Of a stretch of DNA of 64,000 nucleotides, positions 1 to 7,752 are shown in pieces. A program made the translations under genes and the position numbers. Each line of letters starts with the position of its first letter. Positions within the stretch are counted from its first letter, which is position 1. The notes beneath the pieces are model-generated. The model was given only the letters and a program-made list of their open reading frames with translations. It was not told the DNA's origin and searched no databases. The stretch is from an uncultured Nitrospirota bacterium (GTDB lineage Bacteria > CG2-30-53-67): positions 1-64,000 of the forward strand of contig CAMYMF010000001.1 in the NCBI GenBank assembly GCA_947259355.1, in the 5' to 3' direction.

Positions 1-291
1 TCGGAGTGGCTGCAGCGCCTCTCCCAGGATCTTGAGCCGACCGTGGCGGAGGAGATTCTGTGGCGGCGCTTTCTCGAGGAGCTCTTCTGGGTGCACCGCC
101 AGATGAATCGCAAGCTCCGGGGCACGTTGGCGCCTGTTCTCCTTTACTTTGAACTCCGGACGCTGATGCTTTGCCTGCGCAACAAGGGTGCGCGCAACGA
201 AGCGGCCGTGAACGAGCTGCTGACGCATAGTCTATTGCCCGACGCCGTTCGCGAGGCCCTGCGGCGGGCCCGAAGTCGTGCCAGCACATAG
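1..291 (+). CDS. V-type ATPase subunit C-like protein, C-terminal fragment (truncated by window start)
   Basis: The frame is open from base 1 and stops at 289-291, so only about 96 C-terminal residues are visible. The fragment is helical, and the stretch PVLLYFELRTLMLCLRNK followed by ELLTHSLLP resembles the repeated Asp/Glu-Leu-(K/R)-leucine-rich motif of V/A-type ATPase subunit C (the d/AC39 family), which links the central rotor stalk to the membrane ring. The family call is by resemblance only. Support comes from context: 27 bases away, on the opposite strand, lies the end of a V-ATPase subunit E gene. The V-ATPase genes would then be arranged as two convergent transcripts. It could be another small helical protein. 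Confidence 0.5.
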   Translation, partial: SEWLQRLSQDLEPTVAEEILWRRFLEELFWVHRQMNRKLRGTLAPVLLYFELRTLMLCLRNKGARNEAAVNELLTHSLLPDAVREALRRARSRAST

Positions 292-318
292 GGCGTCGGG
301 TACCCGTCCCACTTCGCC

Positions 319-903
319 TCACGCAGAAGATTCACCCGCTTTCACCTCGCCTTCAATCTTGCCCACGATGCCGGGCAAGAGGTCCGGCCACGCCCTCTCC
401 AGCCGCTTGTCCAGGGTGTTGCAGATCCGCAGGCGCCCGCCCCGCCCGACGACCTCGAGGCCACCCGAAATGCCGGAATCAGTGACCACCCGGGCTCCGG
501 GAAAGAGCCGGGCTGCCGCGTCATGATCGAGGGGGTGAACCCGAACCTCCTCCCAGGCTTCCTCGGGCAGCTCATCGGCCAGTGGACGGAGGACCCTGCC
601 TCCATCGGGGTTGCGCAAGTCCGCAAGCGCGCGGCGGGCGAGTTGATAACACCTCTCGGCCAACTGGCTCTTGGCCCCTGACCACAGGTTGCGCGCCGTC
701 CGCTCCGCCTCTATGCGGACCCCCTTGATGAGAGACGCTTGCTCGCGGACAAGCGCCCGGGCGCAATCGGCTTTGGTGCCTTCGATCCGGTTCGCGGCTT
801 CCGTGCGCATCCGCTGGGCCTCCGCTTCCACGTGGAGCCAGAGGGTCGCTGCTTTCTCTTCACCCTTTTCGCGCAGGGCGTTCATGAGATCGATATAACT
901 CAT
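319..903 (-). CDS. ntpE: V-type ATP synthase subunit E (peripheral stalk)
   Basis: This 194-residue protein forms, with subunit G/H, the peripheral stalk that holds the catalytic head of the V/A-type ATPase against the membrane sector. It has the family layout: an N-terminal charged coiled coil (residues about 1-100, rich in Glu, Ala and Arg) and a C-terminal globular domain ending in the typical GGLEVVGRGGRLRICNTLDKRLER block, here quoted as GGLEVV and CNTLDKRLER. It starts 3 bases after the stop of the K subunit and has only a weak Shine-Dalgarno, so translation is probably coupled. The length is normal for the family. No further V-ATPase gene follows on this strand before the convergent gene. 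Confidence 0.85.
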   Translation of the reverse strand: MSYIDLMNALREKGEEKAATLWLHVEAEAQRMRTEAANRIEGTKADCARALVREQASLIKGVRIEAERTARNLWSGAKSQLAERCYQLARRALADLRNPDGGRVLRPLADELPEEAWEEVRVHPLDHDAAARLFPGARVVTDSGISGGLEVVGRGGRLRICNTLDKRLERAWPDLLPGIVGKIEGEVKAGESSA

Positions 904-906
904 ACG

Positions 907-1140
907 TCAGCCCATCATGAGTATCATGGCCGCCACCACGAAGCCGAGAATCACCATGGTCTCTGGAATGGCCAGTAAAATAATAATGGTACCCGTGAGC
1001 TCGGGTTTCTCGGCCAGGGCACCCGCTCCGGCCGAGCCGATTTTCGATTGAGCCCACGCCGTGGCCACGGCGCTCAAGCCGATCGCCAGCGCCGCAGCAA
1101 AGGCGACGAGAATCTTTTCTATGCCGGGTGCTGCTTCCAT
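907..1140 (-). CDS. ntpK: V-type ATPase subunit K (membrane rotor proteolipid, c subunit)
   Basis: A 77-residue two-helix proteolipid that forms the ion-translocating rotor ring. Helix 1 is about residues 8-31, then a polar loop with EKPELTG (44-50), and helix 2 is about 51-75. The ion-binding carboxylate is Glu60 in AIPETMVIL. Gln31 at the end of helix 1 and Thr61 beside the carboxylate match the Gln / Glu-Ser-or-Thr set linked to Na+ binding in other rotor subunits, although helix 2 is one turn out of register with F-type c subunits. It is a single-hairpin form, not the duplicated 16-kDa form. A clear Shine-Dalgarno (GGGAGG) precedes the ATG, 11 bases after subunit I. Confidence 0.85.
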   Translation of the reverse strand: MEAAPGIEKILVAFAAALAIGLSAVATAWAQSKIGSAGAGALAEKPELTGTIIILLAIPETMVILGFVVAAMILMMG

Positions 1141-1151
1141 GATGTCCCTCC

Positions 1152-3035
1152 CTATTGTGTTTTTTCCAATGGCCTGAACTCGCGGCCACCAGGTTCCATG
1201 AACTTGCTGAAAAACTCTACATAATGGAGCCGCAGGGAATGGATGGTCGGCGCGAAGACACCGATCACGATATTCACACTGTGCAGCAGAATCGCGACCA
1301 CCATGCCGGCCAGCACGCTCCCTGCGTGACCCGCCAGTTCATTGGCAATGTAGGCCAGAAGCACAGAAGTCAGGCCGATGGCCATGATCCGGGTGTAGGA
1401 AATGATGTTGCCAAGGGTCTTGAACAGCTCCAGCGGAGCCATCAGACCACCGAAGATCAGCGCCGCCGGTCCTGCAATGAACAATGCCACCAGCAGCGAT
1501 TTCCGGATCCCCTCGCCTGCGGGGACCACAAAGGCCGAACCCAACGTGGCCAGACAGAGGATCAGCGCAATCGTCGCCAGCTTGAAGAGCGCCTCCCGTC
1601 GCAAACGCCGCTTCAGGGCGGAGACGAACCCGAATACGAGACCGAGCGAAACGTGGACAATCCCCACGGAGACTGCAAAATAGACCGTCGTCATGATCGA
1701 CTTGCGGCGATCGAAACAGATGGGATGCAAGCCGAGGGCCTCGGCGATCTGCTCACCGAAACACTCACCGAAGAGCCAGCCGAAAAAGACTGTATAGGCC
1801 GACGAGATGAGCAAGATCTTGCCGGCGTTCTGGACGTTGGGCCGTTTTCGGAACAAACGGATGATCACGAGCGCCAGGAGTGCAAGGAACAGACCGTATC
1901 CCATGTCCCCCAGAATCATGCCAAAGAACACCGGAAAGAAGATGGCCAGAAACGGTGTCGGATCGAAGGATGCATAATGCGGCAGCGGCAGCAGCCTTGC
2001 GAAGAGCTCAAAGGGTTTGAAGTAGGGTGGGTTCTCGAGAACCACCGGTACACGCTCGAGATCCTGTTCGAGAATCTCCTTTTCCTCGACCACCACCTGA
2101 CCGGCGAAGCGGTCGTCCAACGTTTTACGCAGACCAGCCAACTCATCCGATGGCATCCATCCGTAGATGACGAAACACATCTCCGTCTCAAAGAGCGACG
2201 CCGATGTCTTGTGAAGCGCGATCCAGTCTGTCAGCCACTCCCGGACTTTCCGATAGATAGGGGCCCATCGCTGCGCGAACAGGGCCGTCTCCTTGTCGGT
2301 CGCGGCCACGGCCTCGGCGAGTTCCGTCAACCGCTTTCGGGCCGCCACGATTTTCTCGGCGAAAGGAAGGGCCGCCAGATAGGGCGGCAGGGAAAGCTCG
2401 GGAACCTGCTCGCCCTGCAGCACCTCCCGAAGCGGCTCCGCCTTCTCCTTTTCGGTGGCGATCAGCGCAATGAAGGTCCCCGCGGCACGCCGGGCCGTGT
2501 GCATGTGAAACCGTTCCCCATTCAGTCGTACCACGACGCTGCGAATCTGCTCCAGCGCCTCTTCCGACTTCACTTCCACGGCCACGAAATCCAGGCCGCC
2601 CTCCGGACCCATCTCCTTCAGCAGCGGCTCGGTGTCGGTTAAGAAAGACGCATAGCGGTTGAGCTGCCGCAGTTCGGTCTGTAGGCCGTCGCGACGGCGG
2701 ATAATCGCTTCACAGGCTTCCATGTGCTTGGGGGCCAGCTTTGCCACCGAGTCGATGGCCACCTGATGCGGCAGGTAGACCTCCCGGATCGAAACCTCCG
2801 GAATGCAGGCCAGGATGCCGTCGACCTTGTGGAGCAGCTCCTCGTAGAGCAACCCCTGCGCCAGGGCGTCCTCGTCGTGCACCAGACACCGTACGTGCGG
2901 GGCGGCACCGGCGTTGACCCGCTTCAGCAGATCGCTTTCGATCTGCAGGATCCCAAGCTGCTGCACCACCGTCAGAACGTCCAGGAGAAGCGCCTTGGGC
3001 CCAATGATTTCAACTTTAGACATCCGGACGATCAT
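1152..3035 (-). CDS. ntpI: V-type ATPase subunit I (stator, a-subunit homologue)
   Basis: About 627 residues. The N-terminal half (to about 340) is a soluble alpha/beta and coiled-coil arm that contacts the peripheral stalks. The C-terminal half has about seven membrane helices forming the ion half-channels against the K ring. The signature FFGMILGDMGYGLF lies near residue 370. An in-frame upstream extension exists, but ATG at 3033-3035 has GGAGG six bases before it and gives the expected MIVRMSKVEIIG start; a second ATG four codons later is possible. The gene overlaps the end of the G/H gene by about 20 bases. Length and domain order are normal for the family. Confidence 0.88.
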   Translation of the reverse strand: MIVRMSKVEIIGPKALLLDVLTVVQQLGILQIESDLLKRVNAGAAPHVRCLVHDEDALAQGLLYEELLHKVDGILACIPEVSIREVYLPHQVAIDSVAKLAPKHMEACEAIIRRRDGLQTELRQLNRYASFLTDTEPLLKEMGPEGGLDFVAVEVKSEEALEQIRSVVVRLNGERFHMHTARRAAGTFIALIATEKEKAEPLREVLQGEQVPELSLPPYLAALPFAEKIVAARKRLTELAEAVAATDKETALFAQRWAPIYRKVREWLTDWIALHKTSASLFETEMCFVIYGWMPSDELAGLRKTLDDRFAGQVVVEEKEILEQDLERVPVVLENPPYFKPFELFARLLPLPHYASFDPTPFLAIFFPVFFGMILGDMGYGLFLALLALVIIRLFRKRPNVQNAGKILLISSAYTVFFGWLFGECFGEQIAEALGLHPICFDRRKSIMTTVYFAVSVGIVHVSLGLVFGFVSALKRRLRREALFKLATIALILCLATLGSAFVVPAGEGIRKSLLVALFIAGPAALIFGGLMAPLELFKTLGNIISYTRIMAIGLTSVLLAYIANELAGHAGSVLAGMVVAILLHSVNIVIGVFAPTIHSLRLHYVEFFSKFMEPGGREFRPLEKTQ

Positions 3036-3354
3036 CACCCGCCTCCGGTAGAATCCCTCGGATTGCCTGCCGGATGATCTGCTGCAGAGGGGCGTCTTCC
3101 AAACTTTCGAGACCATCAATCCGTCGGCGCACAGTCCGCACCGCCTCCGCAGCCTCCCGCTCGGCCGCAGCCTTTGCCTCGGCTTCGGCCCGCCGGGCTC
3201 CTGTTTGCACGTCCGCGAGGGCCGACTCCAGGTTGGCCTCTATTTCCTGTTTCTGTTGCACGAGCCAATCCCGGGCTTTCTGCTGCTCTTCGCGCAGCAT
3301 CCGCTGAATCTCTTTTTCAACCTGGATAATCGATTCGAACGTCTTGGCTTCCAT
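3016..3354 (-). CDS. V-type ATPase subunit G/H-like coiled-coil protein
   Basis: First gene of the minus-strand V-ATPase operon, 112 residues. The sequence is almost entirely a charged coiled coil (KTFESIIQVEKEIQRMLREE, then Glu/Ala/Arg-rich heptads) ending in a short tail, as in subunit G/H that pairs with subunit E in the peripheral stalk. I chose ATG 3352-3354 because GGGAGG lies six bases upstream; the open frame extends about 19 codons further without a ribosome site. The name rests on size, coiled-coil nature and position before subunit I, since such short coiled coils carry little family signal. Confidence 0.7.
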   Translation of the reverse strand: MEAKTFESIIQVEKEIQRMLREEQQKARDWLVQQKQEIEANLESALADVQTGARRAEAEAKAAAEREAAEAVRTVRRRIDGLESLEDAPLQQIIRQAIRGILPEAGDDRPDV

Positions 3355-3410
3355 GCCTGGCCTCCCAAAGGAGCGCGTCCAGCGACCCAACGGCAGCTCT
3401 CCGCTGAACA

Positions 3411-3460
3411 AAAAAAGGCCGAACCCCCCATGCTGTCGCCTCAGGCAGTCCGGCCTTTCG
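3411..3460 (-). promoter_or_regulatory. Terminator-containing leader hairpin of the V-ATPase operon, possible Na+-I (DUF1646-type) riboswitch
   Basis: Read on the minus strand, AAAGGCCG (3451-3458) pairs with CGGCCTTT (3414-3421), followed directly by seven T residues (3411-3417), an intrinsic terminator. The 29-base inside is conserved-looking rather than random: CTGCCTGAGGCGACAG can form an inner stem, followed by a run of six G. The element lies between a good promoter (3503-3532) and the first V-ATPase start codon, so it can act as an attenuator. Its size, terminator overlap and GCCUG...ACAGC...GGGG pattern recall the DUF1646 motif (Na+-I riboswitch), which is known upstream of Na+ transporters and ATPases. 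The class assignment is from memory of the motif and uncertain; the terminator itself is clear. Confidence 0.6.
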
Positions 3461-3502
3461 AAATACTACCGACAACTGAATACCATCTTCCCTTAGTGCT
3501 TC

Positions 3503-3532
3503 TCATAAGCCATGCATTTCCCGTCTTGTCAA
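3503..3532 (-). promoter_or_regulatory. Sigma70-type promoter for the V-ATPase operon
   Basis: On the minus strand, a perfect TTGACA (3527-3532) is followed after 18 bases by TTATGA (3503-3508). The start of transcription would fall near 3496, giving a leader of about 140 bases that includes the terminator hairpin at 3411-3460. Confidence 0.6.
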
Positions 3533-3561
3533 GTACCGAGCGCATGCAGTGCTTCCCCGAT

Positions 3562-5259
3562 TCAACCGGCTGCCGACAGAAGCCCTTTGAGCAACCCGGC
3601 GGGATGGACTCTTCCCACGCCCATGGGCCACTCCAATTCCCGCTTGTCACAGATCGTGCAATGGTTGAAGAGCCGCCGCATATCGTCCCGAAGGGCGTCG
3701 TCGATTTCTTTCGACCGGCTAATCCTTTCCATGAGATTCATGGACCACAGTATCCGCCCCCGGATCCGCTCGGCCTGCGCGCGGGCGAGCACGCCGTACT
3801 TCTCTTTCAGGGTGAGGAGTTTCAACGCGCCGTGGTAGGTAGCCCGCACGATCTCGTCACGGGACATCCACGCGGTCTCGTAGTTGAGACTGTCCCGCCA
3901 GCTGGGGGCCAACAAGGCATCCCGGTGTTCCCGCAGGGTGCGGAAAAGTAGCCGGTAACCATACTGCTCCGGCGCTTCGAAAATGGGACTGCCGGGATCA
4001 ATAAAGGGCGCCAGGGGAGCCAGCATGGGCAGAAGTCTCCCGTCCCGTCCATAGCGCTCCAGCAGCATACCGCAGTACCCTACCGTCTGCATGACCGACG
4101 CGTAGTCCTGGTGAGGCAGCCCCACCATGAAGAATAGATCGAGGCGGCCACAGCCGCCGGCCAGCAGCGCGGCGATGGCCTTTTCCAGCGTCCCGTTATC
4201 GTACGCCTTGCCGAAGTGCTTGCGGATCTCCGGGTCATGGGACTCGGGAGAGATCTCCACATTGAATCGACCCACGGACGCCTCCACGCGGCGTATGAGC
4301 GCCTCCGACGGTGGCTCGAAGAACTCCAGGGCCAGTTCGTTGGACACGGGCGCCTCTTGCATGGCGTTCAGAAAACGCTCGGCATACGCCTCGCCTGACT
4401 GCAGGAGATCCCCAATGACCATGATGGGCGCCCCGGTGTAGGCCGCGGCGTTCCGGACGTCCTCCGCCAGCCGTTCGGGCGAGCGGTAGACGGGCCCGTC
4501 GCGCCCGCAGACTCTCTTGAACGCCGGTCGGGAGCCCCCGCAGGAGGCACAACCATGCCCGCATCCACGACAGGAAAACACCGCGGTCACCGGATAGCGC
4601 AACCAATACTGGAAGGGGAGATAGCCCGTGGGGTCGCGGTACTTGATCGCCGCCTTCAAGAGATGGCCGTAGTCGAACTCAATGAAATCGAGACTCATAG
4701 GGCGGTGCGACATTTGGTTCACGTGCACGCTCCCGTCAGGATCCCGCCACACCAGATTCGCCACAGACCCATAACCGCCTTGACGCCGGATGGCCTCCAT
4801 GAGCCGTCGCAGGGGCTCTTCGGTGCTATCGCCCCGTACGATAAAATCAACGGCGGGGTAATCGCGCATGATCTCCCGGTAATAATAGGTGGCCGACAGC
4901 CCACCCAGAATGACGGGCTTTTCGGGATGATACTGTTTCACAAGCTCTGCCAGACTGAGGCTACCGTCCGCATGGGTCAGCCAATGGAAATCAATGCCGA
5001 AAGCCAGGGGACGCAAGCCCGCGATGAATTGCGCCGGACTGAACGATGCGCGCCGCAGCATTTTGAGCGCCAGGTTGACGATCCTAACGGAGATCCCATG
5101 GTGGTGGAGATACTCCGAAAGCGACAGAAACCCGATGGGATAGATCTCGAAGATGGACGACGACGGGACAACATCGCTGATGGGGCCCGGAAAAATCGGC
5201 TCTTCCCGGAAGCGCAAGACGCTGGGTGGGTGAAGCAGAATCAGATCCGGTTGGGGCAT
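3562..5259 (-). CDS. B12-binding-domain radical SAM protein
   Basis: A 565-residue member of the cobalamin-binding radical SAM superfamily. Residues about 1-190 form a B12-binding-like Rossmann domain (DLILLHPPSVLRF, VILGGLSATYYYREI). The radical SAM core begins at the CxxxCxxC cluster motif CGHGCASC (about residues 233-240), with later core motifs such as MVGLPHQDY. A short C-terminal cysteine segment HCTICDK follows. The layout matches the uncharacterised family of B12/radical SAM proteins named after Thermoplasma Ta0216; the substrate is not known to me. A GGGAGG site precedes the ATG. It overlaps the preceding unknown gene by 19 bases, so it belongs to the run CBS - ubiE - unknown - radical SAM. 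Function cannot be deduced beyond radical chemistry. Confidence 0.8.
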   Translation of the reverse strand: MPQPDLILLHPPSVLRFREEPIFPGPISDVVPSSSIFEIYPIGFLSLSEYLHHHGISVRIVNLALKMLRRASFSPAQFIAGLRPLAFGIDFHWLTHADGSLSLAELVKQYHPEKPVILGGLSATYYYREIMRDYPAVDFIVRGDSTEEPLRRLMEAIRRQGGYGSVANLVWRDPDGSVHVNQMSHRPMSLDFIEFDYGHLLKAAIKYRDPTGYLPFQYWLRYPVTAVFSCRGCGHGCASCGGSRPAFKRVCGRDGPVYRSPERLAEDVRNAAAYTGAPIMVIGDLLQSGEAYAERFLNAMQEAPVSNELALEFFEPPSEALIRRVEASVGRFNVEISPESHDPEIRKHFGKAYDNGTLEKAIAALLAGGCGRLDLFFMVGLPHQDYASVMQTVGYCGMLLERYGRDGRLLPMLAPLAPFIDPGSPIFEAPEQYGYRLLFRTLREHRDALLAPSWRDSLNYETAWMSRDEIVRATYHGALKLLTLKEKYGVLARAQAERIRGRILWSMNLMERISRSKEIDDALRDDMRRLFNHCTICDKRELEWPMGVGRVHPAGLLKGLLSAAG

Positions 5260-5915
5260 GGCCTGACCACCTCCCGAAAGGTCTGTTGCACCGCCGCGTC
5301 CGCCACCAAATCCGCCACCTCTTCCAGCAAGCGGAAGAGCGTCTCCGATGCTCTACGAACAACAGGCGGCGGGACGGCGGGCATCCGAGCGGAGCGGCAG
5401 ATGATACGGGTCTCCAGGTTGTATAGCTGAAGGACCGTGGCGAGAATCTGGTGGAAATCGCTGCGGGTATATGTGCGCTGCACCGCCTCCTCGAAGGAAA
5501 CCTCCCCTTCCCAAGCGTGAAAGAGGTGGCCGATCTCCTTCAGGATGAGCTCGATCCGACGGACTCGCACGGGTTCGATTGCGCCGTAGTCGACATGCAC
5601 CGCCAGCGACAATCCCTTGATCCTGCGCAGAAAAGCCCGGTCCACAACCTTGGTCTTTTCAAAAACAGCGAGGGCCTCAACGCTATCGACGGCGTCCCCC
5701 CGGCCGAAGAGGCGCGCCCCGTGTTCGATGATGATACGGTCCTTGTCCGTCTCTTTCCGGACGTTTGCATCCATGAAAACCGACAGGAAAGGATGCAGCA
5801 GACGCATCAGGCGGCGATGCCTCTCGAGGTGCCGCACCGCGCGTCGGCTGAAGGCACGCAGCAGCGCCCTGTCTTTCCGGCAGACCACAGCGACTCTGTC
5901 ATCTTCGCGCTTCAT
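5241..5915 (-). CDS. Hypothetical protein
   Basis: A 224-residue, Arg-rich, largely helical protein that I do not recognise. It has no signal peptide, membrane segment or cysteine cluster. It contains blocks such as KDRIIIEHGARLFGR and VHVDYGAIEPVRVRRIELI, and a Leu-rich C-terminal helix. The start overlaps the last codons of ubiE by 17 bases and its end overlaps the radical SAM gene by 19 bases, so the three are almost certainly co-transcribed and translationally coupled. By position it may assist the radical SAM enzyme, but that is inference from neighbourhood only. Confidence 0.65.
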   Translation of the reverse strand: MKREDDRVAVVCRKDRALLRAFSRRAVRHLERHRRLMRLLHPFLSVFMDANVRKETDKDRIIIEHGARLFGRGDAVDSVEALAVFEKTKVVDRAFLRRIKGLSLAVHVDYGAIEPVRVRRIELILKEIGHLFHAWEGEVSFEEAVQRTYTRSDFHQILATVLQLYNLETRIICRSARMPAVPPPVVRRASETLFRLLEEVADLVADAAVQQTFREVVRPCPNRI

Positions 5916-6693
5916 AGGCCGTCGCCACCCCCCAGGTCATCGGATGCACCCGAACCTGCGAAAAACCGGCTGCTTCGATCACCTGTTGGAATTCAGCAAC
6001 CGAGTAGAACCCGTAGATCGATTTGGGCAGATACCGGTAGGGTCCGTCCAGTTTTGTCACGAGCCGGGCGACATACGGAATGACGCGAAAGAGATAGAAG
6101 CGATAGAGGCTCAGAAACCAGGGAGGCTCCGGGCGGGTCAGCTCGAGGCAGACAAACCTTCCGTCTTGCTTGAGGACTCTGCGGATTTCCCGCAGGGCCC
6201 GAGCCGTGTCGGTAATGTTGCGCATCCCAAAGGCGACGGACACCACGTCAAAAGTACCGTCTCGAAAATCGAGCGCCTTGGCGTCTTGACACGAGAAAGC
6301 GACACGCCCCGCGTGCCGCCGATTCCAGCGGCGAGCCTTCTCGGACGCGATGGCAATCATCGCCTCGCAGAAGTCGACACCGTTCACCGAACCCGCCGAG
6401 TCGACGTTTTCCGCTATGAGGAACACCATATTCCCGGTACCCGTACAGACATCCAGGATGCGCTCTGCAGGCTGAACCTGCGCCAGCTCGACGAGCCGTC
6501 GACGCCAGAAGTTGCAGATCCCGAGACTGAAGAGGGAACTGAGTGCGTCAATGCGGGGGGCGATGGACGAAAAAAGATTCCGGATGTAAAGATCCCGCTT
6601 CCCGAGAGAGCAGGGCCCAACGGGTCTGCTCGGGGATGCCGGCATGCGCCCCTCGGCCACGGCCCTCCGGGGCACACCCTCCTTGAAATACAT
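5899..6693 (-). CDS. ubiE: Ubiquinone/menaquinone biosynthesis C-methyltransferase (UbiE/MenG family)
   Basis: A 264-residue class I SAM-dependent methyltransferase that methylates the demethylmenaquinone (or polyprenyl benzoquinol) ring, a late step of respiratory quinone synthesis. The SAM-binding motif is LDVCTGTGNM (about 79-88), and FGMRNITD (about 153-160) is the UbiE/COQ5 signature. The first 25-30 residues are a non-conserved extension; the ATG at 6691-6693 has GGAG eight bases upstream, and a start at Met17 is also possible. Because no ubi genes are nearby and the host looks anaerobic, menaquinone is the likelier product. The 3' end overlaps the next gene. Confidence 0.85.
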   Translation of the reverse strand: MYFKEGVPRRAVAEGRMPASPSRPVGPCSLGKRDLYIRNLFSSIAPRIDALSSLFSLGICNFWRRRLVELAQVQPAERILDVCTGTGNMVFLIAENVDSAGSVNGVDFCEAMIAIASEKARRWNRRHAGRVAFSCQDAKALDFRDGTFDVVSVAFGMRNITDTARALREIRRVLKQDGRFVCLELTRPEPPWFLSLYRFYLFRVIPYVARLVTKLDGPYRYLPKSIYGFYSVAEFQQVIEAAGFSQVRVHPMTWGVATAYEARR

Positions 6694-6748
6694 CTAAGGC
6701 TCCATCACGCTCGTGCGGGTGGTCGGCCTTCTCAGGTGCGCGTCTTGG

Positions 6749-7192
6749 CTACGCCGCCACCTTGTGCATGAGCGTCTTGCAAATGTCCGCAAGCGTCAAG
6801 ATCCCCACCAGCTCATCCCCGCGCACAATGGGAAGCTGCTTGATGCGCCTGAGGATCATAATCGATCCGGCTTTACAGATGGGTGTCTCTTCGTCCACAC
6901 TCACCGCCGGCGAACTCATGAGATCGCCTACTTTCATCTTAGTGACCTTGTGGATCCTTTCTTCGATGTACTCAAAATCCATCAGGTATTTCTCGTCTTC
7001 GAAGATCTCCGGATACCGGGGCAGAATCGATTTGAAGATATCATCGCTGGTGATCACGCCGACCAACCGACCATCCTCGAGCACAGGCACCCCGTTGATC
7101 TCATGCTCCTCGAGGAGATCGCCGCACGCCTTGAGGGACATCTCCGGGGTCACAGTCACCACATTGCGGTGCATGATCTCATTGACTTTCAT
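6749..7192 (-). CDS. CBS-domain pair protein
   Basis: A 147-residue stand-alone protein made of two CBS domains: residues about 1-62 (MHRNVVTVTPEMSLKACGDLL ... GVITSDDIFKSILP, shown in part) and about 88-145 (SSPAVSVDEETPICKAGSIM ... GILTLADICKTLM, shown in part). Such pairs bind adenine nucleotides and sense energy or ionic state. A strong Shine-Dalgarno (AAGGAGG) lies nine bases before the ATG. It heads the run that continues into ubiE 55 bases downstream. No catalytic domain is attached, so its target is unknown. Confidence 0.85.
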   Translation of the reverse strand: MKVNEIMHRNVVTVTPEMSLKACGDLLEEHEINGVPVLEDGRLVGVITSDDIFKSILPRYPEIFEDEKYLMDFEYIEERIHKVTKMKVGDLMSSPAVSVDEETPICKAGSIMILRRIKQLPIVRGDELVGILTLADICKTLMHKVAA

Positions 7193-7677
7193 GATTCGAC
7201 ACCTCCTTTCCTGATAACCGTCTATACGCTGTATTTCAAGACTTCGGACATGCCGCTATCTCGTCGATACGGCGTAAAAGTGCAATAAATGTGCCCAGGG
7301 TATCCACTTGGACTGTAACTATCGGTATTTCATGGGGAATCGGGCCAACCCATCCGCCCGGTTCTGTACAAATTCCGTGGCAAATTGTCCCAAGAAAGCA
7401 ATGATTGTCGGCGCAAGATTCATGAAATCAAAGCGTTATCTTCTTTTGGCAAAGTGGGCCAAACCGTGCCAATCGGGAACAAATGACCGCCTGTATCGGG
7501 TCTTTTCGCAGTTCCTGCCCACGTCCGGAAGAAGGGCTGTCGGGTATTACTGGACCGGCAGAGCGCAACCGTCCCCGGGCCGGTGCCAGCCCATCATGCT
7601 GCAAAGAGCGATGATGCCATCGAATGACCGGCAACGCGGCACGGCGCGCCGAAGGGGCGCGGGGCGGATCTTCCGCC
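7193..7677 (-). other. Intergenic region between the CBS gene and glnS
   Basis: About 485 bases between divergently transcribed genes. It must hold the promoter of the CBS gene; TTGAAA (7236-7241, minus strand) with TATCAG 17 bases on is possible, but it leaves almost no leader. No convincing small gene or RNA is seen. The middle (7360-7460) is less GC-rich than the surroundings and has no recognisable pattern. Confidence 0.4.
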
Positions 7678-7706
7678 TTGCCTTGATTTTCCCTGGCAAT
7701 TATAAT
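7678..7706 (+). promoter_or_regulatory. Sigma70-type promoter of glnS
   Basis: TTGCCT (7678-7683), a 17-base spacer, then a perfect TATAAT (7701-7706). Transcription would start near 7713, about 40 bases before the glnS ATG; an AAGGAG ribosome site lies in between at about 7740. Confidence 0.7.
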
Positions 7707-7752
7707 ACCCTCCCCTCACCTCGAACGCGATCCGGACGCAAGGAGATCCGTA

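Noticed and set aside
1155-2642. Long plus-strand open frame (495 codons) opposite the V-ATPase subunit I gene
   Set aside because: Low-complexity Gln/His/Arg-rich translation with no family motif, antisense to a clear subunit I gene; a GC-rich shadow frame.
7380-7470. Sigma54-type promoter between the CBS gene and glnS
   Set aside because: The GG and GC elements on the minus strand (TTGGCCCACTTTGCC) are eight bases apart instead of ten.
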